NCBI GenBank assembly: GCA_029717555.1
Contig: JAMDHS010000080.1
Coordinates: 1-64,000, forward strand
Source of the DNA: Peribolospora baueri
Lineage: Eukaryota; Basidiomycota; Peribolosporomycetes; Peribolosporales; Peribolosporaceae
Reading direction: 5' to 3'
DNA: 64,000 bases
Translations under genes and position numbers: made by a program
Shown: one piece after another, positions 45,278 to 57,036 of the stretch
Layout of the letters: each line of letters starts with the position of its first letter
How positions within the stretch are numbered: position 1 is the first letter of the stretch
The notes under the pieces: generated by a model
What the model saw: the letters and a program-made list of their open reading frames with translations, nothing else
What the model was told of the DNA's origin: nothing
Databases searched by the model: none

Positions 45278-47326
45278 CTACTCGAGCGTTCCCTGGTTCA
45301 AGATGACAATCTTGATCTCCTCGCCAGACTTGCACGCGAGCATGGCATCCTCCGCCTCGGACAAGGGGAAAGTTTTCGTAACGAGTGGCTTAAGGTCAAC
45401 GGCTCGGCGGGCGAGCAGTTCTACGGCTTCTTCGAAACGGCCAAAGCCGTAACGGTGGAGGCCTACGACGTTGAGCTCGTTGCTGGGGAGTCTGAGCAAG
45501 GGGAAGTTGACGAACGTCGACCCGAAACCGACTTGGCAGTCTGGGATGGACGAGACGGTTCGACGGCACGAGGAGAAAACGAGAGGGACGGAAGATGATG
45601 TGTTCGGCGCCGCATCGAATAAACCGGGATAGAGAGCGGTGGGGTGGGAAAGGAAGGACAAGGACAGGGACGAGGGTGAGGCGGAGGTTGAGGAATAGGA
45701 GAGAGCGTAGAGACGAACGATGGCTGCGGAGAGCGAGTATAAAGAGAAACACTCACACGTTCCGCCCTTCCTGAGCATGTACATCCCAATCTGGGCCGCG
45801 GATTCGGCACCCGAACAATCCACCACCACGTCCACGCCCCCGAGTCCGCCGGGCGCGTCGGGTGCTTGCAGTCCGGCCTCCGCCAGCCACCGGTCTGCGA
45901 GCCCAGTGACCCACTCGAGAAGGGGCTTCTCCTCTGGCCGGTGTTCCTCCGCCTGGAATACCTTGTCGGCGACGTAGGATCGGGCAAACTCTGCGCGTTT
46001 CGGGTTGATCTCGACGGCGAGGACGAGGGAAGCAAAGTAAGCTTTGGCCACCGCTTGGGTCATCAGGCCAATAGGGCCGCACCCGAAGACGACGACTTTC
46101 TGGTGCGGCGTCAGGCGAGCGCGTCGAGCTATCTGGAAAAAAAGATTCGACAAGATTCAACCCAGCGAGGGAAGGCGGAGGCAAGTAGATGAACAGTCAG
46201 AACCGGCGGTAAGCCCGAAAGAAAGAGAGCTGGGACAACAGCGGGTGCCGCTTGTGCGGTAAAGCGAGCTCAACATGTCTCCCTCGGTCCGCCCGCTCCA
46301 CTCACCTGGACGGCGATAGCCAACGGCTGAATACACCCAGCCTCAAGCCAACCGACGTGCTCGGGCACGGGAACGAGCATGTGCTCGTCGGCGGAGAAGT
46401 ACTGGCACATGAAGCCGTGCTCGCCCTCCTTACCGTCCTGGCGGGGCGCGGAGGCGTACCTTTCATCTGCGCAGAGGTTAATCAGGCCCGTGGCACAAAA
46501 CCTGCACCTGTGAAGCGGAGGAGAGAAAAAGGGGCGGGCGTTGGCGGGGAGGTTAGTCAAGGTCGAACCTTTCACGAGCATCGCCTCTCGACTTCTCTCG
46601 GCTTACACGCACGCACACACGTCCGATGGAGGAGAAAATGACTCACTTTCCGCAAGATACCAAAGGCTGTATCGCGACCCGGTCGCCGACCTTGACCTTG
46701 CTCACGTTGGGCCCCACCTCGACGACCACGCCCGCCGCTTCGTGGCCAGGGACGAGGGGGTGCTCCTGAACGGCCGAGGGAGATAAAGGAAGCAGGGTCG
46801 TCCGTTAACACTGGAACTTGGACGACCCCAGGCGATGAGGACGGCGATGGGCCACCTTGACTCTGCGGCTTCCGATGCCGCCATCCTCCCAGGTGTGGAT
46901 CTGTGGTGCATTGAAGGGCGTAGGGATCGAGTAGGACCGATGCGTGGGTCAGCGCCTCGCAGCATCGTGCGCACGGAGGGAGACACCGTCCCGACGACTC
47001 AAACGCACATCAGATCCGCAAATACCCGTGGCACTGTAGCGCAGGATAGCCGAGAGTTGGAAATGGAAGAAAGGGCAAGCGCGTGGGGCGCGGAAAACGG
47101 CGTGGGCAGATCAGATCGAAAGTCGCTTCGCCTATCTGACCATCCATCCTCTGGAGGCCGCAGGAGCCAGCCAGCGCCGGCTGGGCGCTCACATAACCTT
47201 TACTATCGCCTTGCCCTCCCGAGCCGGACCGGGATAAGCCCTTTGCTGGAACCGAAGCTGCTTGGGGCCGTACAAGAGCCAGGACCAGTTGCCAGGCGCG
47301 CCGTTGTGATCGGTGGTGATGGCCAT
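45278..47326 (-). CDS. Zinc-dependent polyol dehydrogenase (sorbitol/xylitol/arabinitol type)
   Basis: Oxidises a sugar alcohol with NAD(P)+, in pentose/polyol metabolism; the exact substrate is not decidable. Seven exons, complement(45278..45540, 45757..46132, 46306..46507, 46647..46765, 46856..46900, 47009..47033, 47193..47326), encode 387 residues in phase. Exon 2 is only 25 nt and supplies ATGICGSD with the catalytic zinc Cys50. His76-Glu77 (GHEAAG) complete the site; Cys106, 109, 112 and 120 form the structural zinc lobe with the normal spacing. The Rossmann part begins [15 protein letters not shown](P) choice is not clear. Introns are short except 217 nt before the last exon. The protein ends [13 protein letters not shown]. 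Family certain, substrate unknown. Confidence 0.9.
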
Positions 47327-48440
47327 GGCTGGTATGACGAAGTGCGGTCTGGTTCTGGCAGGAATGGGAACGGAAAGGGAAGCCAGAAGAGGTGAAGGTC
47401 GAGGTGGTGGAGAAGGAAGATAGGGAGAGGAGAACTCCCTCCCCCTCCCTCCCTCCCTCCTCTTTCCGCCAGAACGCCAGCGTGGGTGAGGAGTTGAACC
47501 GCTGAGGCTGTCGGACCGGCGCCGGTCCCGCCCCGGTCCGCCGGCCGAGCCGCACGGGGACCCCGCACGGGATGAGTAGACAAGGTGGAGGGCGACGGCG
47601 GGGTGCGCTGGCGACGACAACCGCGGCGGGGGAACGAGAAGTGCTCGTCCCCAGCGGTACACAGCTGGCGTTGGCACCGTGCGGAGTGCATTCCCTCTCG
47701 ATACGCTGAGCCTCGTACAGCAAGCGAAGCATTATCGTCGTCAGGAGCGCGGAGGTGCGATCGATGGCAGAAGGCTCGGCGGTCGGACACCGATACGGCA
47801 AGTCGCCGAGACGCCGAGGGCACGTGCGCGTGGGCCAGCTGGTGCTCCTCCCCCGCGTTCGGTTGCCTGCCCTCGGCGCGGTCGACCGTATCGTATGTAC
47901 AGTACAACGCCAGTAGCATGTGTTAACGGTCCACCTGTCTCCCGCAGGCAACCGCGTAAAAGCAAGGACTTGATTGCCGTTTCCTCCCCTCGCAATGACC
48001 ACCACTTCTCCTCATCCTCGCCCCGGCTTGGCGTGGGCGATACCTGGCTTCCTCTTTGGTGGACGACGCGCCCTTCTCATGCCCTCCTACGCCTTTAGGG
48101 AAGATAGAAAAAAAGTCCTTCTCGTGCTGGCGCCGACCGCCGCCCTTCGCTTCTAGCTCCGTTCACACGTCGAATCGCTCGCCCCCCCGACTGCAGTGGC
48201 CAAGCTCGGCTCCTCCGCATGAGAGCAGCGCATCTGTTGCGTTTTCCACTCTGGAACTGTTTTTTCCTCGCGAAACCTTGTCTCAACCCACCCAACCAAC
48301 CGACCAACATACCTCCGTGCTTGGTCCTTTCGAAGGGCAAAATACAGTCGAAGACGCCGCGGCCTTCCCGTCCAGGCATCTATTTCAGAAGGCGGCAGAA
48401 GTCACAGAAAGAGAGGGCAGACAGACAGACAGACAGGCGG
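47327..48440. other. Promoter of polyol dehydrogenase and 3' flank of sideroflexin gene
   Basis: About 1.1 kb between two minus-strand genes. It contains a CCCT run at about 47442-47462 and a GACA run near 48419-48434. Long open frames on the minus strand translate to Arg/Pro-rich sequence without domains and are judged spurious. Confidence 0.45.
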
Positions 48441-50046
48441 TCAGAGACCGCGATTGAACTCGACAACCTCGACCCTCTCTCCCGTCCTCGGATCCTTAAC
48501 ATCCTTGAACCTCTCCTCAAGGCTCTCGACGCGCATCGTGGCCGTCTGAGGAAAGACGGCGATGGCGGGCGGCAGGAAGACGAGGAGCGAGGCGCCGATG
48601 AGGCCGAGATTGGTCGCGATCGTGGCCGGAGAGCGCGCGGAGGGAGAGAGAACGCCGCGCCTTTGGAGGTAGGTGAGGAGGAGGGGCGGCAGGATAAGGG
48701 TGGGGACTGAACAGGTACGCGGGCAGCGGGAGCGGGAGACACAGCGAACAGACGAGTTCAGATCCACCCTCCGTCCGCGCAAGGTCACGAACGCTCGCTC
48801 GCACTCACTATTCGTGAATACTCTGCTGGCGGCCGTCTGAGCGACGGCCCTCGTACCAGCAATCTCGCTCTTCCCGATCGGAAGCCTTTCCTCTTCCTTC
48901 GACCGCCCCTTATCGCCTCGTTCCGCCTCCGCTTCCTTCTCCGCAAGCGCCGGCGCGTACACGGTGACGCCGTCGCGAATCTCCTTCCATCGCATGCAGC
49001 TGATGTTCACCACGCCTGCCGAGGCGACGGACGCGAAGGGGACGAGGCGCGACAGGGCGGTGCGCGCGGAAGGGGATAGCGATCGAAGGCAGGACACGAG
49101 CCGAGTGAGAGAGACGGCGATGCCTACAGACGTGGCCACGGCGGCGGCATATGCTGGGGCGGAGCGAAAGGGGAGGTGGCCAGAATGCGGTCCAAGCATA
49201 AAGGAACCAGCGTCTTCAATGACGGAATAAACGAGTGCGTTGTCTTTCGAGGCGACGACGCGTGCTCACCGGTCGCTACCTCCCCCGTATTCATCGGCAC
49301 GCTGAGACGGGATGAAAGGACGGGTCAATAACGCCTCTGGACGACCCAACCGCCGTCGCGCACCCGTCCTCGGCCATTTTTCTCAGCAGCCGAGGCCACA
49401 TGAAGTGGGTGAAAGGGTTCTTGAAACCGACCGCGGATGAACGGGCCGCCCGGACCGCCGTTCCACCTTGCCGTCGCCGTCGCCGTCGCCTCTCACCTCT
49501 TGTTCGCATTACTGTAGTTCACGGCGACGTTCAAGCTCTGGTTCATCCACTGCCAGAAGACGACGCCGCCGAGGCCCTGTCCGGGCATGAGCATCCCTCC
49601 GACGATAATCAGGTTGGTCGGTACGAACGCGCTCATCCGGAACGGTAGCGGAACGGGCTCGCCCGTGTCCGGGTGGATGGAGGACAGGACGAGCGTCTTG
49701 TCGCGCCAGTATCGCTTCGCTTCGGCTGCCGGCACGAGCGCCGAGGAAGGGTTACTGGCGAGGCGGGCTTCGACGTCGCGGACGTGAGACTGGGCGGAGA
49801 TGAGCTCTTGACGTGAGGCGAGGAGGGTCAAGGGCGAGGTGACCGAGACGAAGTGGGCAAGGCGGCCGACTGAGGAGGGAGAGGAGCGCCATAAAGCGAG
49901 CGCATCGGTGGGTGGCCAGCCGCGGGGAGATGTAGCAAAGCATGAGCGTCAAGACGAACGAGACCAGCGTCTCCGCCGGCCGTCCAGGAGGACGTTGCAT
50001 CCGACCGGCTGCTCACAGAACGTGCTCAAGTCATGGCGGGGCTTGG
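48441..50046 (-). CDS. FSF1: Sideroflexin / FSF1-like mitochondrial carrier; first exon not found
   Basis: Sideroflexins are inner-mitochondrial-membrane proteins; SFXN1 transports serine. Exons found: complement(48441..48706, 48809..49153, 49270..49301, 49497..49869, 50017..50046, ...), about 349 residues plus a missing N-terminus. Two exons are tiny: 30 nt (KPRHDLSTF) and 32 nt (VPMNTGEVAT). Family marks: DLSTFFGRLAHFVSVTSP, STIHPDTGE-like SSIHPDTGEPV, FRMSAFVPTNLIIVGGML, NQSLNVAVNYSNANK, AVATSVGIAVSLTRLV, FASVASAGVVNISCMRWKEI and the C-terminal hydrophobic run LGLIGASLLVFLPPAIAVFP. The 30-nt exon follows an intron whose 3' end has about 18 T before aatcag. An upstream exon with the ATG, ending one base into a codon, must lie above 50070; several ATGs near 50250-50300 are possible. 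Confidence 0.88.
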
Positions 50047-53000
50047 CTGATTAAAAAAAAAAAAAAAAAAGAGATGTCAGTCGCATGCGTTCCGTCGGAA
50101 GGGCTCGCACGTCGAAACGCAAAGCGCCAGATCCTTGGGCGCACACTCGAAGCTCTTCAAACAAGAGGTCCGTCGTCGCGCGAGACGAGCCAGCGGTAGA
50201 TGGACGTCTCTGAGACGGTCGTCAGACCGTGAGTTGGGAGAAGGAGAAGCGCTCGTCTACGCTTTCCTCGAACCATTCGAGCCGACGGCATGCCCAAGAC
50301 GGAGCGAGGGGTGCCGAGGTCGTCCCATCTATCTATCACCAGGGCGCGTCCTGCTCTGGTCGCCGCCGTCTCCACTCAGCGCGATCACGCGCGAGCGACG
50401 CGCGCGTCTTGGCCTTGACAAGGCTCTGCCCTAAGCCCACGGCGATGCACCTGACTTTGAACTCGAGAGCGGAGCGACAAGCGACCAGCCGGCCATTGGA
50501 CGGAAAGAAGGCAACGAGAACCGAAGGCGGTCTACGGAACAGGACCACCCTGCTCGAGCCGACTGTCCCGCCATGCTCGGGAGGCTCGCGGTGGGATGGA
50601 TCGAAGGCGGAGGCGGAGGGAAGCTCGGATGGATCGAAGGACTCACAGATGTCAACAAAGCCTTGGAGTTTGTCGGAAGAACAGGCTGGAGCGGAAGCAG
50701 GCGGAGGCGTGGATGGTGCCAAGTAAGAGACATCTCTCCTCGCAGCGCTGTCCCTCGCAGAAGCGGTAGTGGTACCGGCGGCGGGGACGTCGCACTGTGC
50801 GGCGGGCTTGAGGAGGCCGAGCATGTGGGGAGACGTGCACGACGAGGAGTCGGGAAGGAGACGGGGGGAGGGGAGCGAGCAACCGGAGACGGCGATCGCG
50901 AGCAGAAGCTGTGGCAGCTGGCCGGCTGGTGAAGAGGGGAGCGGCAGTCTCGGCCACGAGTTGGGCTGCTGCTAGCTATACCGACGTATGCGTGTAGACT
51001 TGCTCGATCCGTCCGCTTCACGGCTATGCAGAGCCAGGCCGTCCGTCGTCCGGTATGTATGTGCTGTCCAAAGAAAGAGCGGTGCGTGACCTGGCCGAGA
51101 GAGGACGGATGAGGATGGGCAAGCAAGCAAGGAGAGCGCGCGCCAAAGGACGTGCTCGCGCCCGTCCGAGGCGGGCGGGCAAACTCACGTCTCGTACGTC
51201 CACCAAGAAGCAAAGCCTGGCAAAGAAGGAGGGTTCAGAGAGTGGGGCAAGAATAGCCGTTGGGTCGTTCCCAAAGCCGTCCAAAGAGGTGTTCGTGGAC
51301 TCGACGCCGTCACTGTCCACTTCTGACTAGCGTTCGTTCGTCTTGCTGCGGCAAGCGCATGAAGCGCCGCTCTCCCCGTCGGGTCGCCGCCACCGCTCTT
51401 GCAGACACCCCGGTCCGGTGCAGGTGCGCTCCGGCCAACGTCGAACGAACGTCGAACGCACGCTCGACTGTCTGTGCTTGTGGGTGCGTATTGCACAAAG
51501 CAGCGGGCGATTTGCGGCACGCATCGAGATGACAAGCGTGAACGGAGGCAGCGTACGTCGCCCGTCCACGGCAGCGGCAGCCGACCGTCCGTCTCTTTCG
51601 GTGATCGCAAGGGTGTGCGTGAAGGAGGGGCAAGTCAAGTCTGCCCGTGGAGCGAGTGACTCGGCGATGGAAGGGACAAGACACAAGACGGTGGAACGGA
51701 CGCCGGTGGAACGGACGCCGTCTGTCTCTTCCCCCTCCTCGTCTGGACAGCCGCGTTTCCATCGCCCCCTTTTCCCACGTCATGTCACGGCATGGCAGGT
51801 CGTCTCGTCGGGCAGAGAGACAGAAGTACGAGGTGCGCTGGAGAGGGGGTCATCAGCCGGTTGGACATGTGGTTGCGGGTCGCGGGTCGCGGGTCACCGG
51901 GTCGACGAAGGGAGTGCGGTAAGGCAGGATGTGATGACGTCGCCCCTGGTTACTGGGATTGCGCAGCGTGTCTCCTCGTATCCGGTCGGACACTCGTCTC
52001 GTTCATCTCAGGAATGGGCTCGCTCGCTCGTCGGCCCAGCCGGTGGTGGCCTTGCCGTCGCCTACCATATCTGTCTACAGAGTTACCGAATTGCATGTCT
52101 GCACCGTCGCGTCACTTCACATCCGCGTGACGCCACGTTCACACTGAGCTCGAGTGTCCTGCCAAGTCAAGTCGTCCTTGCGTAGGGTCCGCACACACAC
52201 ACACATATATATACGAACATACACAGCGTCACCTCACGCCCCTCGCCTCCGACCTGGCAAGGGCGAAGGGCGGACGAGGTGGGCGGGGTGGGCAGCTCGC
52301 GACGAACGAGTGACGTGGGAGGGGCGAAGGAAGTGAAGTGAGCTAGGAGGTGTCTGAATGTACGCTCCCAGTCCCTCCGTCCCTTAGTCCGACCAAAAAT
52401 CACGGCGTCTTGTCCACGGCCGCGGCCGGGAGCCCCGGCTAGTTTGGCCTCCATTCGCGTCGTCTCCACCCGATCATGTCTCATTAGCCATTACGAATAA
52501 AAGAGCGGGAACGATGGTGAAAGAAAGGGAGGGCGTTAGCCTCGGCTCGGATCACCTCCCTAGCTGGCTAGCTGGCTGAGTCGGTGCATGTGGTCAGCGT
52601 GGCCGGCCCTCCCGCCCGTCCCGCTTGATCTTGCTTGGGTCCGGTCGAGGGACTGAAGGAAGAGCGGCAAGTGCGGCTTCCGCCGGGCACCTCGGCCGTC
52701 GCGGGTGCGCCAGCGAGCCAGCGAGCCAGCGAGCAGCTAGTAAGTGATCGCCCAGCCAGCTAGCCAGCCCTCGCCCGTCGGACGACGGACCCCTCGGCGG
52801 GCGAGCGTGGGTGGTGCAAAGCGTAGGGAGGATAGATAGATGGATGGGAGGACGGACGGGACGGCACCGGGAACACTTAGTTATCTCCTCCACGCCGCCT
52901 CCCTCCCACTGAGCATGTGCCGCCGTCGGTGCGACATTTTGGTTCCATTCTCGTCGACGTTAGGTGAGGCGGCCGATCCACCCACCCGTCATCCATCGAT

Positions 53001-54030
53001 CGCCGGAGGACGACGGCTGGGCGCGAAGGGCGAGGGGCGAACGGCGAACAGCGAACGGAGAAGGGGCGACGAGGTAGGGGGCATGGCATGTACGGCATGT
53101 GCAGTGGAGTGGCCTGGCTAGGTGAACATGTATGTATGTCCACGACGGCGAGACGGCGTTCGCTCCATCGATCGGCCTTCGGTCAGTCTGTCAAGTCAGT
53201 CCAGTCCATACATAGTCCCTCGCCCGTCTCGTCTAATCTAGTCTCAACATCTTCCGCACCCTGTCCGATACTTTCGCCGACAACTTGATTTGATTTTTCT
53301 TGCGCCCCGTAGCCTCGTCCCTCCTCCTCCTGCTCATCTTCGGAAGCATCTCAGCGAGCGAAAAAAGGGACGGAGGACGGAGGACGATCGGGTGGGATGT
53401 GCCCGAATCCGTCGTCGTCCGTCGTCCCCTCTCCGTCCCTCCCCCCTCCATCCCGCTCATCCTGCTCATCCCTCCATCACTCCCTCCATCCTTGACCGTC
53501 CCCTCCTCCTCTGTCCACCCGACCCGGCGCCCTTATAACCGCTACTCCTCCCCCCTCGAACAAACGGCCGTCCGACCGCAGACATGAACCGTCTGTCCCT
53601 CTGACTTGCGCTTATCGCTCGTCGTGTCGTTGTTGTCGTTGTCGTTCATCTCGTCGCTGCCCCGCGCCATCGCTTCTCCTCCAACGTCATTTCTCCCTAC
53701 CTCTGCTCACCGACGACGTGAACGAGCCCGGCGGACAACGCAACGCAACGCAACCGCGCGCCTATCCTGCCCTGGCTCGCCCTGACTCGCCCATCGCGCG
53801 TCGGCCCCTTGTCCGCTGCCACTTGACGGGATTGCCGATTTTCATTGTCCCCCGCCCCTCGTCGTCTTTGTTGGCCGTCGTACGTGCCTTCGGCCTCCGT
53901 TCGACCCCCATTCCCGGCCTTTCCTCGTTCTTCATCACAACCCCTCTACCTCCGCATCGCATCGCAGAAGGCGCCCAGGGAGGGACCTACCTACCTGCCA
54001 CCGCCGGGCCCCTCGCGCAAGCGGACGATC

Positions 54031-54065
54031 GTCGTGTCGTGTCGTGTCGAGTCGTGTCGTGTCGT
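54031..54065. repeat. Pentanucleotide array (GTCGT)7, one mismatch
   Basis: Seven tandem GTCGT units; the fourth reads GTCGA. It is the reverse complement phase of the GACAC array about 505 bp downstream. Confidence 0.92.
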
Positions 54066-54570
54066 TTGTCGTGACCGTTGAGCGTCAGCCGCTTGCGCGC
54101 TTTTTGCGTCTGCTTGCTTGCTCCCTCAATCCCTTGCTCCCTCGACGACGCCCCGAGGTGGATCGGTCCCCCCTCCGTAACCCCATCGCCCTCTTATACT
54201 TACCCATCTCTCCATCCCTCCGCCGCCATCTCTCCCTCCCTCCCTCCCATCGATCGACTCTCTCTCTCCCCTCCCTCCTCCTCCTCCTCCTCCCCACCCT
54301 CGCCCTCGCCCTCACCTCGCCCTCGCCCCGTCGCCTCTTAGAGACATCTCGTCTCCTCTCACGCTCCTTCCTTCTTTCCTTTCTTCCTTCCTTCCCTCCT
54401 TTCTTCCATTCTTTCCCCGTCCGTCCATCAGCTGTCAACGCCCCGCCCTGCCGCCGTCGTCGTCATCCGACCCGTGCATCGTGGATCGCTGATTACGTCG
54501 GCGAGCTTATTCTCGCCCCGGCCGCCCGTTGCCTGTCGCCCGTGCGTGGTCTCGGCGGGCCGGTCGACGC

Positions 54571-54600
54571 GACACGACACGACACGACACGACACGACAC
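54571..54600. repeat. Pentanucleotide array (GACAC)6
   Basis: Six perfect GACAC units, about 506 bp before the kinase ATG, in inverted orientation to the GTCGT array at 54031-54065. Confidence 0.93.
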
Positions 54601-55106
54601 GGGTCGAGACCGGCCGAAATCATCATTCGTGTAATCCTTCTTTCTATCACTTCTCTTTCGGGAGACGCTTTTGGAAAGCCGGTTCGATTTCGATTTCGAC
54701 TCGACTCGATTGACAGCGACTCGCAATATACGTCGGTCCTCGCCCCTGTCTTTGCCCGTCGTCGTCGCCGTCGTCACCGTCACCGTCACCACCACCGCCG
54801 TCGTCCTCCTCCTCGCCGCCGTCGTCGTCGCCCGCCCCGGCGACTTGTCGGGACGGATCGGTCTCGACGTCCTGCCCGTCGCTGCCGTCTGTCCGGACGA
54901 CCATCGCTCCATCCCTCGGCTCCCTGCCGTCCATCCTTTCACGCTCCTCCATCTTTCACCCCCATCTACCAGCCTCGCCGTCCCCGGACCCTCCGGCCAA
55001 CGTCGCCGTTCTCGATCACCTCGGTCGTCATCGGCTTGCCTCGACCCAAGCTCGCACCCACTTATCAACCCTCGCCTACTTATACCACCCCCCACCGCGG
55101 CCGACC

Positions 55107-57036
55107 ATGCTAGGCCACTGTCAGCCGGCCGCCATACCTACAGAGCCCTTTGGCCAAGATCCTCGCTTCTCTGTCGGCTATCTCCTCAACTGCAACAACC
55201 ACCCCTCCCACGCCCAAGCCCATCCCGCCTTCGATACCGGAGCGCCCAGGTCCAAGCCCCGTCCCAAGCTCGATATCGCCCGCGCCTCCCACCTCGACGT
55301 TGTCGCACCCTCCCTCTCCCCACGGTTGACCATCCGCAATCCCGATCCTTCGCCGCCCATGCTCGCCGACTCCATCGAGCCCTCGTCGCTCGCCCCCCCT
55401 CCTCCCGTTCCGACCACCGTATCGGGCCGCTACCTCGCCTCCCACACCCTCCACCCCACCTTCGACGCCAACTATGTCCTAGGCGACGAGCTTGGCAGCG
55501 GTGGCTTCGGCTTTGTCGTCGCCGCGACAAAGGTCTGGGACGGCATGCCGGTAGCGTGCAAGTTTATCTTCAAGGGCAAGGTACCCTCGCACGGCTGGGT
55601 GCGCGATCCCAAGCTTGGTGTTATACCCATGGAGGCGTTTGTGCTGAGGATTGTCAAGCACGATGGCGTCGTTCGGTTTGTGGACCTCTTTGAGGACGAC
55701 AAGTTCTTTTACCTCGTGCGTGTCTCCTCCTGCTTCTTTTCTCCCTCCCGGTCGTTCGCTCGTCGAGGCGACAGACGTGTCGAAGAGATCGATTCGGTCC
55801 CGATGCTGACTGAACATCTCGACGGACGCACGCACGCACGCACACACCGACGGGTGTATGCTCCTCTTCTCCCTCTCCGCCCCGCTCCACCTTCAGGTCA
55901 TGGAACACCACGGCACGCCCTGGACATCGAGCAGCAAGAGAGACGCCGCGGCCTACGGCGCCCGCGACGGCTCTCAGCCGCCTTCGGCTACGTCCACCCT
56001 CGTCGATTCCCCCTTCACCGAGCGGTTCCCTCAGAACGACCTCAACAACGCCGCCGCCGCGATGGCCACTGCAAAGCATAACGCTAGCATCGCTCAAGGC
56101 CTCCTTCCGTATAAGTCTGAATGTTGCAACGCCGCTAGCCCCACCCGCGCCGTCTTCCCCGATGGCCGCGCCGGTGTCGGTGTCCCGGGCGCCGTGGGTG
56201 TGGTAGGTTCGGAACGGGGCGAGAACATGCAGGTCGACGAGATGGTCTCCGAAAGCTCGTCCGGCGTCACGGCCGTCTCCTGCGCCGCGCCCTCGTCGAC
56301 GCCGATGACCATCTCCGCCTCGGCGCCGCCGCCGTCTCACCCTTCCCGCAATATCTCCTCTCGTGGTCCTCCGAGGGCCTCGTCTTCGGCCAGCCTCCGA
56401 CACTCCTCGCTCGCCGTTCCCGTCAAAGGCGACGCCGGGTCGATGATGGGCGCGTCGGCGCCGATGGTGCGCCGCTCGAGCTGCGACCTGTTCGAGTGCA
56501 TCGAACAGCACAGCCGGCTCGGCGAGGAGACGGCGCGGTACGTCTTCGCTCAGGTCGTCGACGCGGTCTGGTATCTCGATCGAATGGGCATCTGCCACCG
56601 CGACATCAAGGACGAGAACCTGGTCGTCGACAAGGACTTTAGGGTCAAGCTCATCGACTTTGGCTCCGCCGTCGTCTGGGACCCTCGCAAGCCGCCGCCG
56701 TACTACACCCGCTTCTACGGCACCATGACGTTCGCCGCTTCCGAGATTCTGTCTGGACGCCCTTACCGCTCGCCGCAAGCCGAGGTGTGGAGCCTGGGCG
56801 TGCTGCTGAGCATCCTCCTGACCGGCGAGTGCCCGTTCTCGGACCCCATGCACGCCATCAAGGGACGCATCAGCAGGCCCAAGGTGCCCATCAGCCGCGA
56901 TGCCCTGGACGTCATACTCGCCTGCCTCGTCGTCGACCCGGATCGCAGGGCTACGATCGGCGAGGTGCGCAGTCATCCGTGGGTGTCCAAGGCCTGGGAC
57001 CTCCGAGGCGGGAGACGGGAGAGCGCCGCCTTCTGA
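55107..57036 (+). CDS. PAS-kinase-type Ser/Thr kinase lacking a PAS domain
   Basis: Catalytic domain closest to PASK/Psk1-2 kinases, which tune sugar and glycogen metabolism. Two exons, 55107..55715 and 55897..57036, encode 582 residues, joined in phase (gtgcgt...ttcag). Residues 1-115 are disordered with no PAS fold. Kinase parts: LGSGGFGFV (about 129-137), Lys152 in VACKFIFKGK, hinge YLVMEHHGTPW, then a low-complexity insert of about 186 residues (213-398), then CDLFECIEQHSRLGEETARYVF, HRD with Asp439 in CHRDIKDENLVV, DFG at 457-459 (LIDFGSA), FYGTMTFAASEIL and AEVWSLGVLLSILL. The CDLF and KDENLV phrases are PASK-like; all catalytic residues are present. Fungal Psk1/2 are over 1000 residues with PAS, so this is a reduced or separate branch. 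Confidence 0.85.

Larger units (their letters stand above)
50047..55106. promoter_or_regulatory. 5-kb gene-free region before the PAS-type kinase
   Basis: I find no gene beyond the missing sideroflexin exon. Reading frames on both strands give Arg/Ser/Pro-rich nonsense without domains. The region holds direct repeats (a GGTGGAACGGACGCC doublet near 51690-51720; GAGCCAGC repeats near 52708-52732), a CA/TA run at about 52191-52214, pentamer arrays at 54031-54065 and 54571-54600, and a strong C/T tract at about 54170-54440 like a fungal core promoter. A long promoter plus leader for the plus-strand kinase is the simplest reading. Confidence 0.45.

Noticed and set aside
47010-48005. 331-codon minus-strand open frame over the polyol dehydrogenase 5' region
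   Set aside because: It runs in the wrong frame across verified exon 1 and intron 1 and gives Arg/Pro/Thr-rich sequence without any domain.
50336-51213. Minus-strand open frames upstream of sideroflexin
   Set aside because: Ser/Pro/Arg-rich without domains; none joins in phase to the 30-nt sideroflexin exon with a convincing initiator.
54031-54600. Pentamer arrays considered as telomeric or CRISPR-type repeats
   Set aside because: Units are 5 bp with no spacers, the sequence is not a known telomere repeat, and the setting is internal to a chromosome arm.
54671-55693. 340-codon plus-strand open frame overlapping the kinase start
   Set aside because: It overlaps the true kinase exon in another frame and has only Ser/Pro/Arg-rich sequence.
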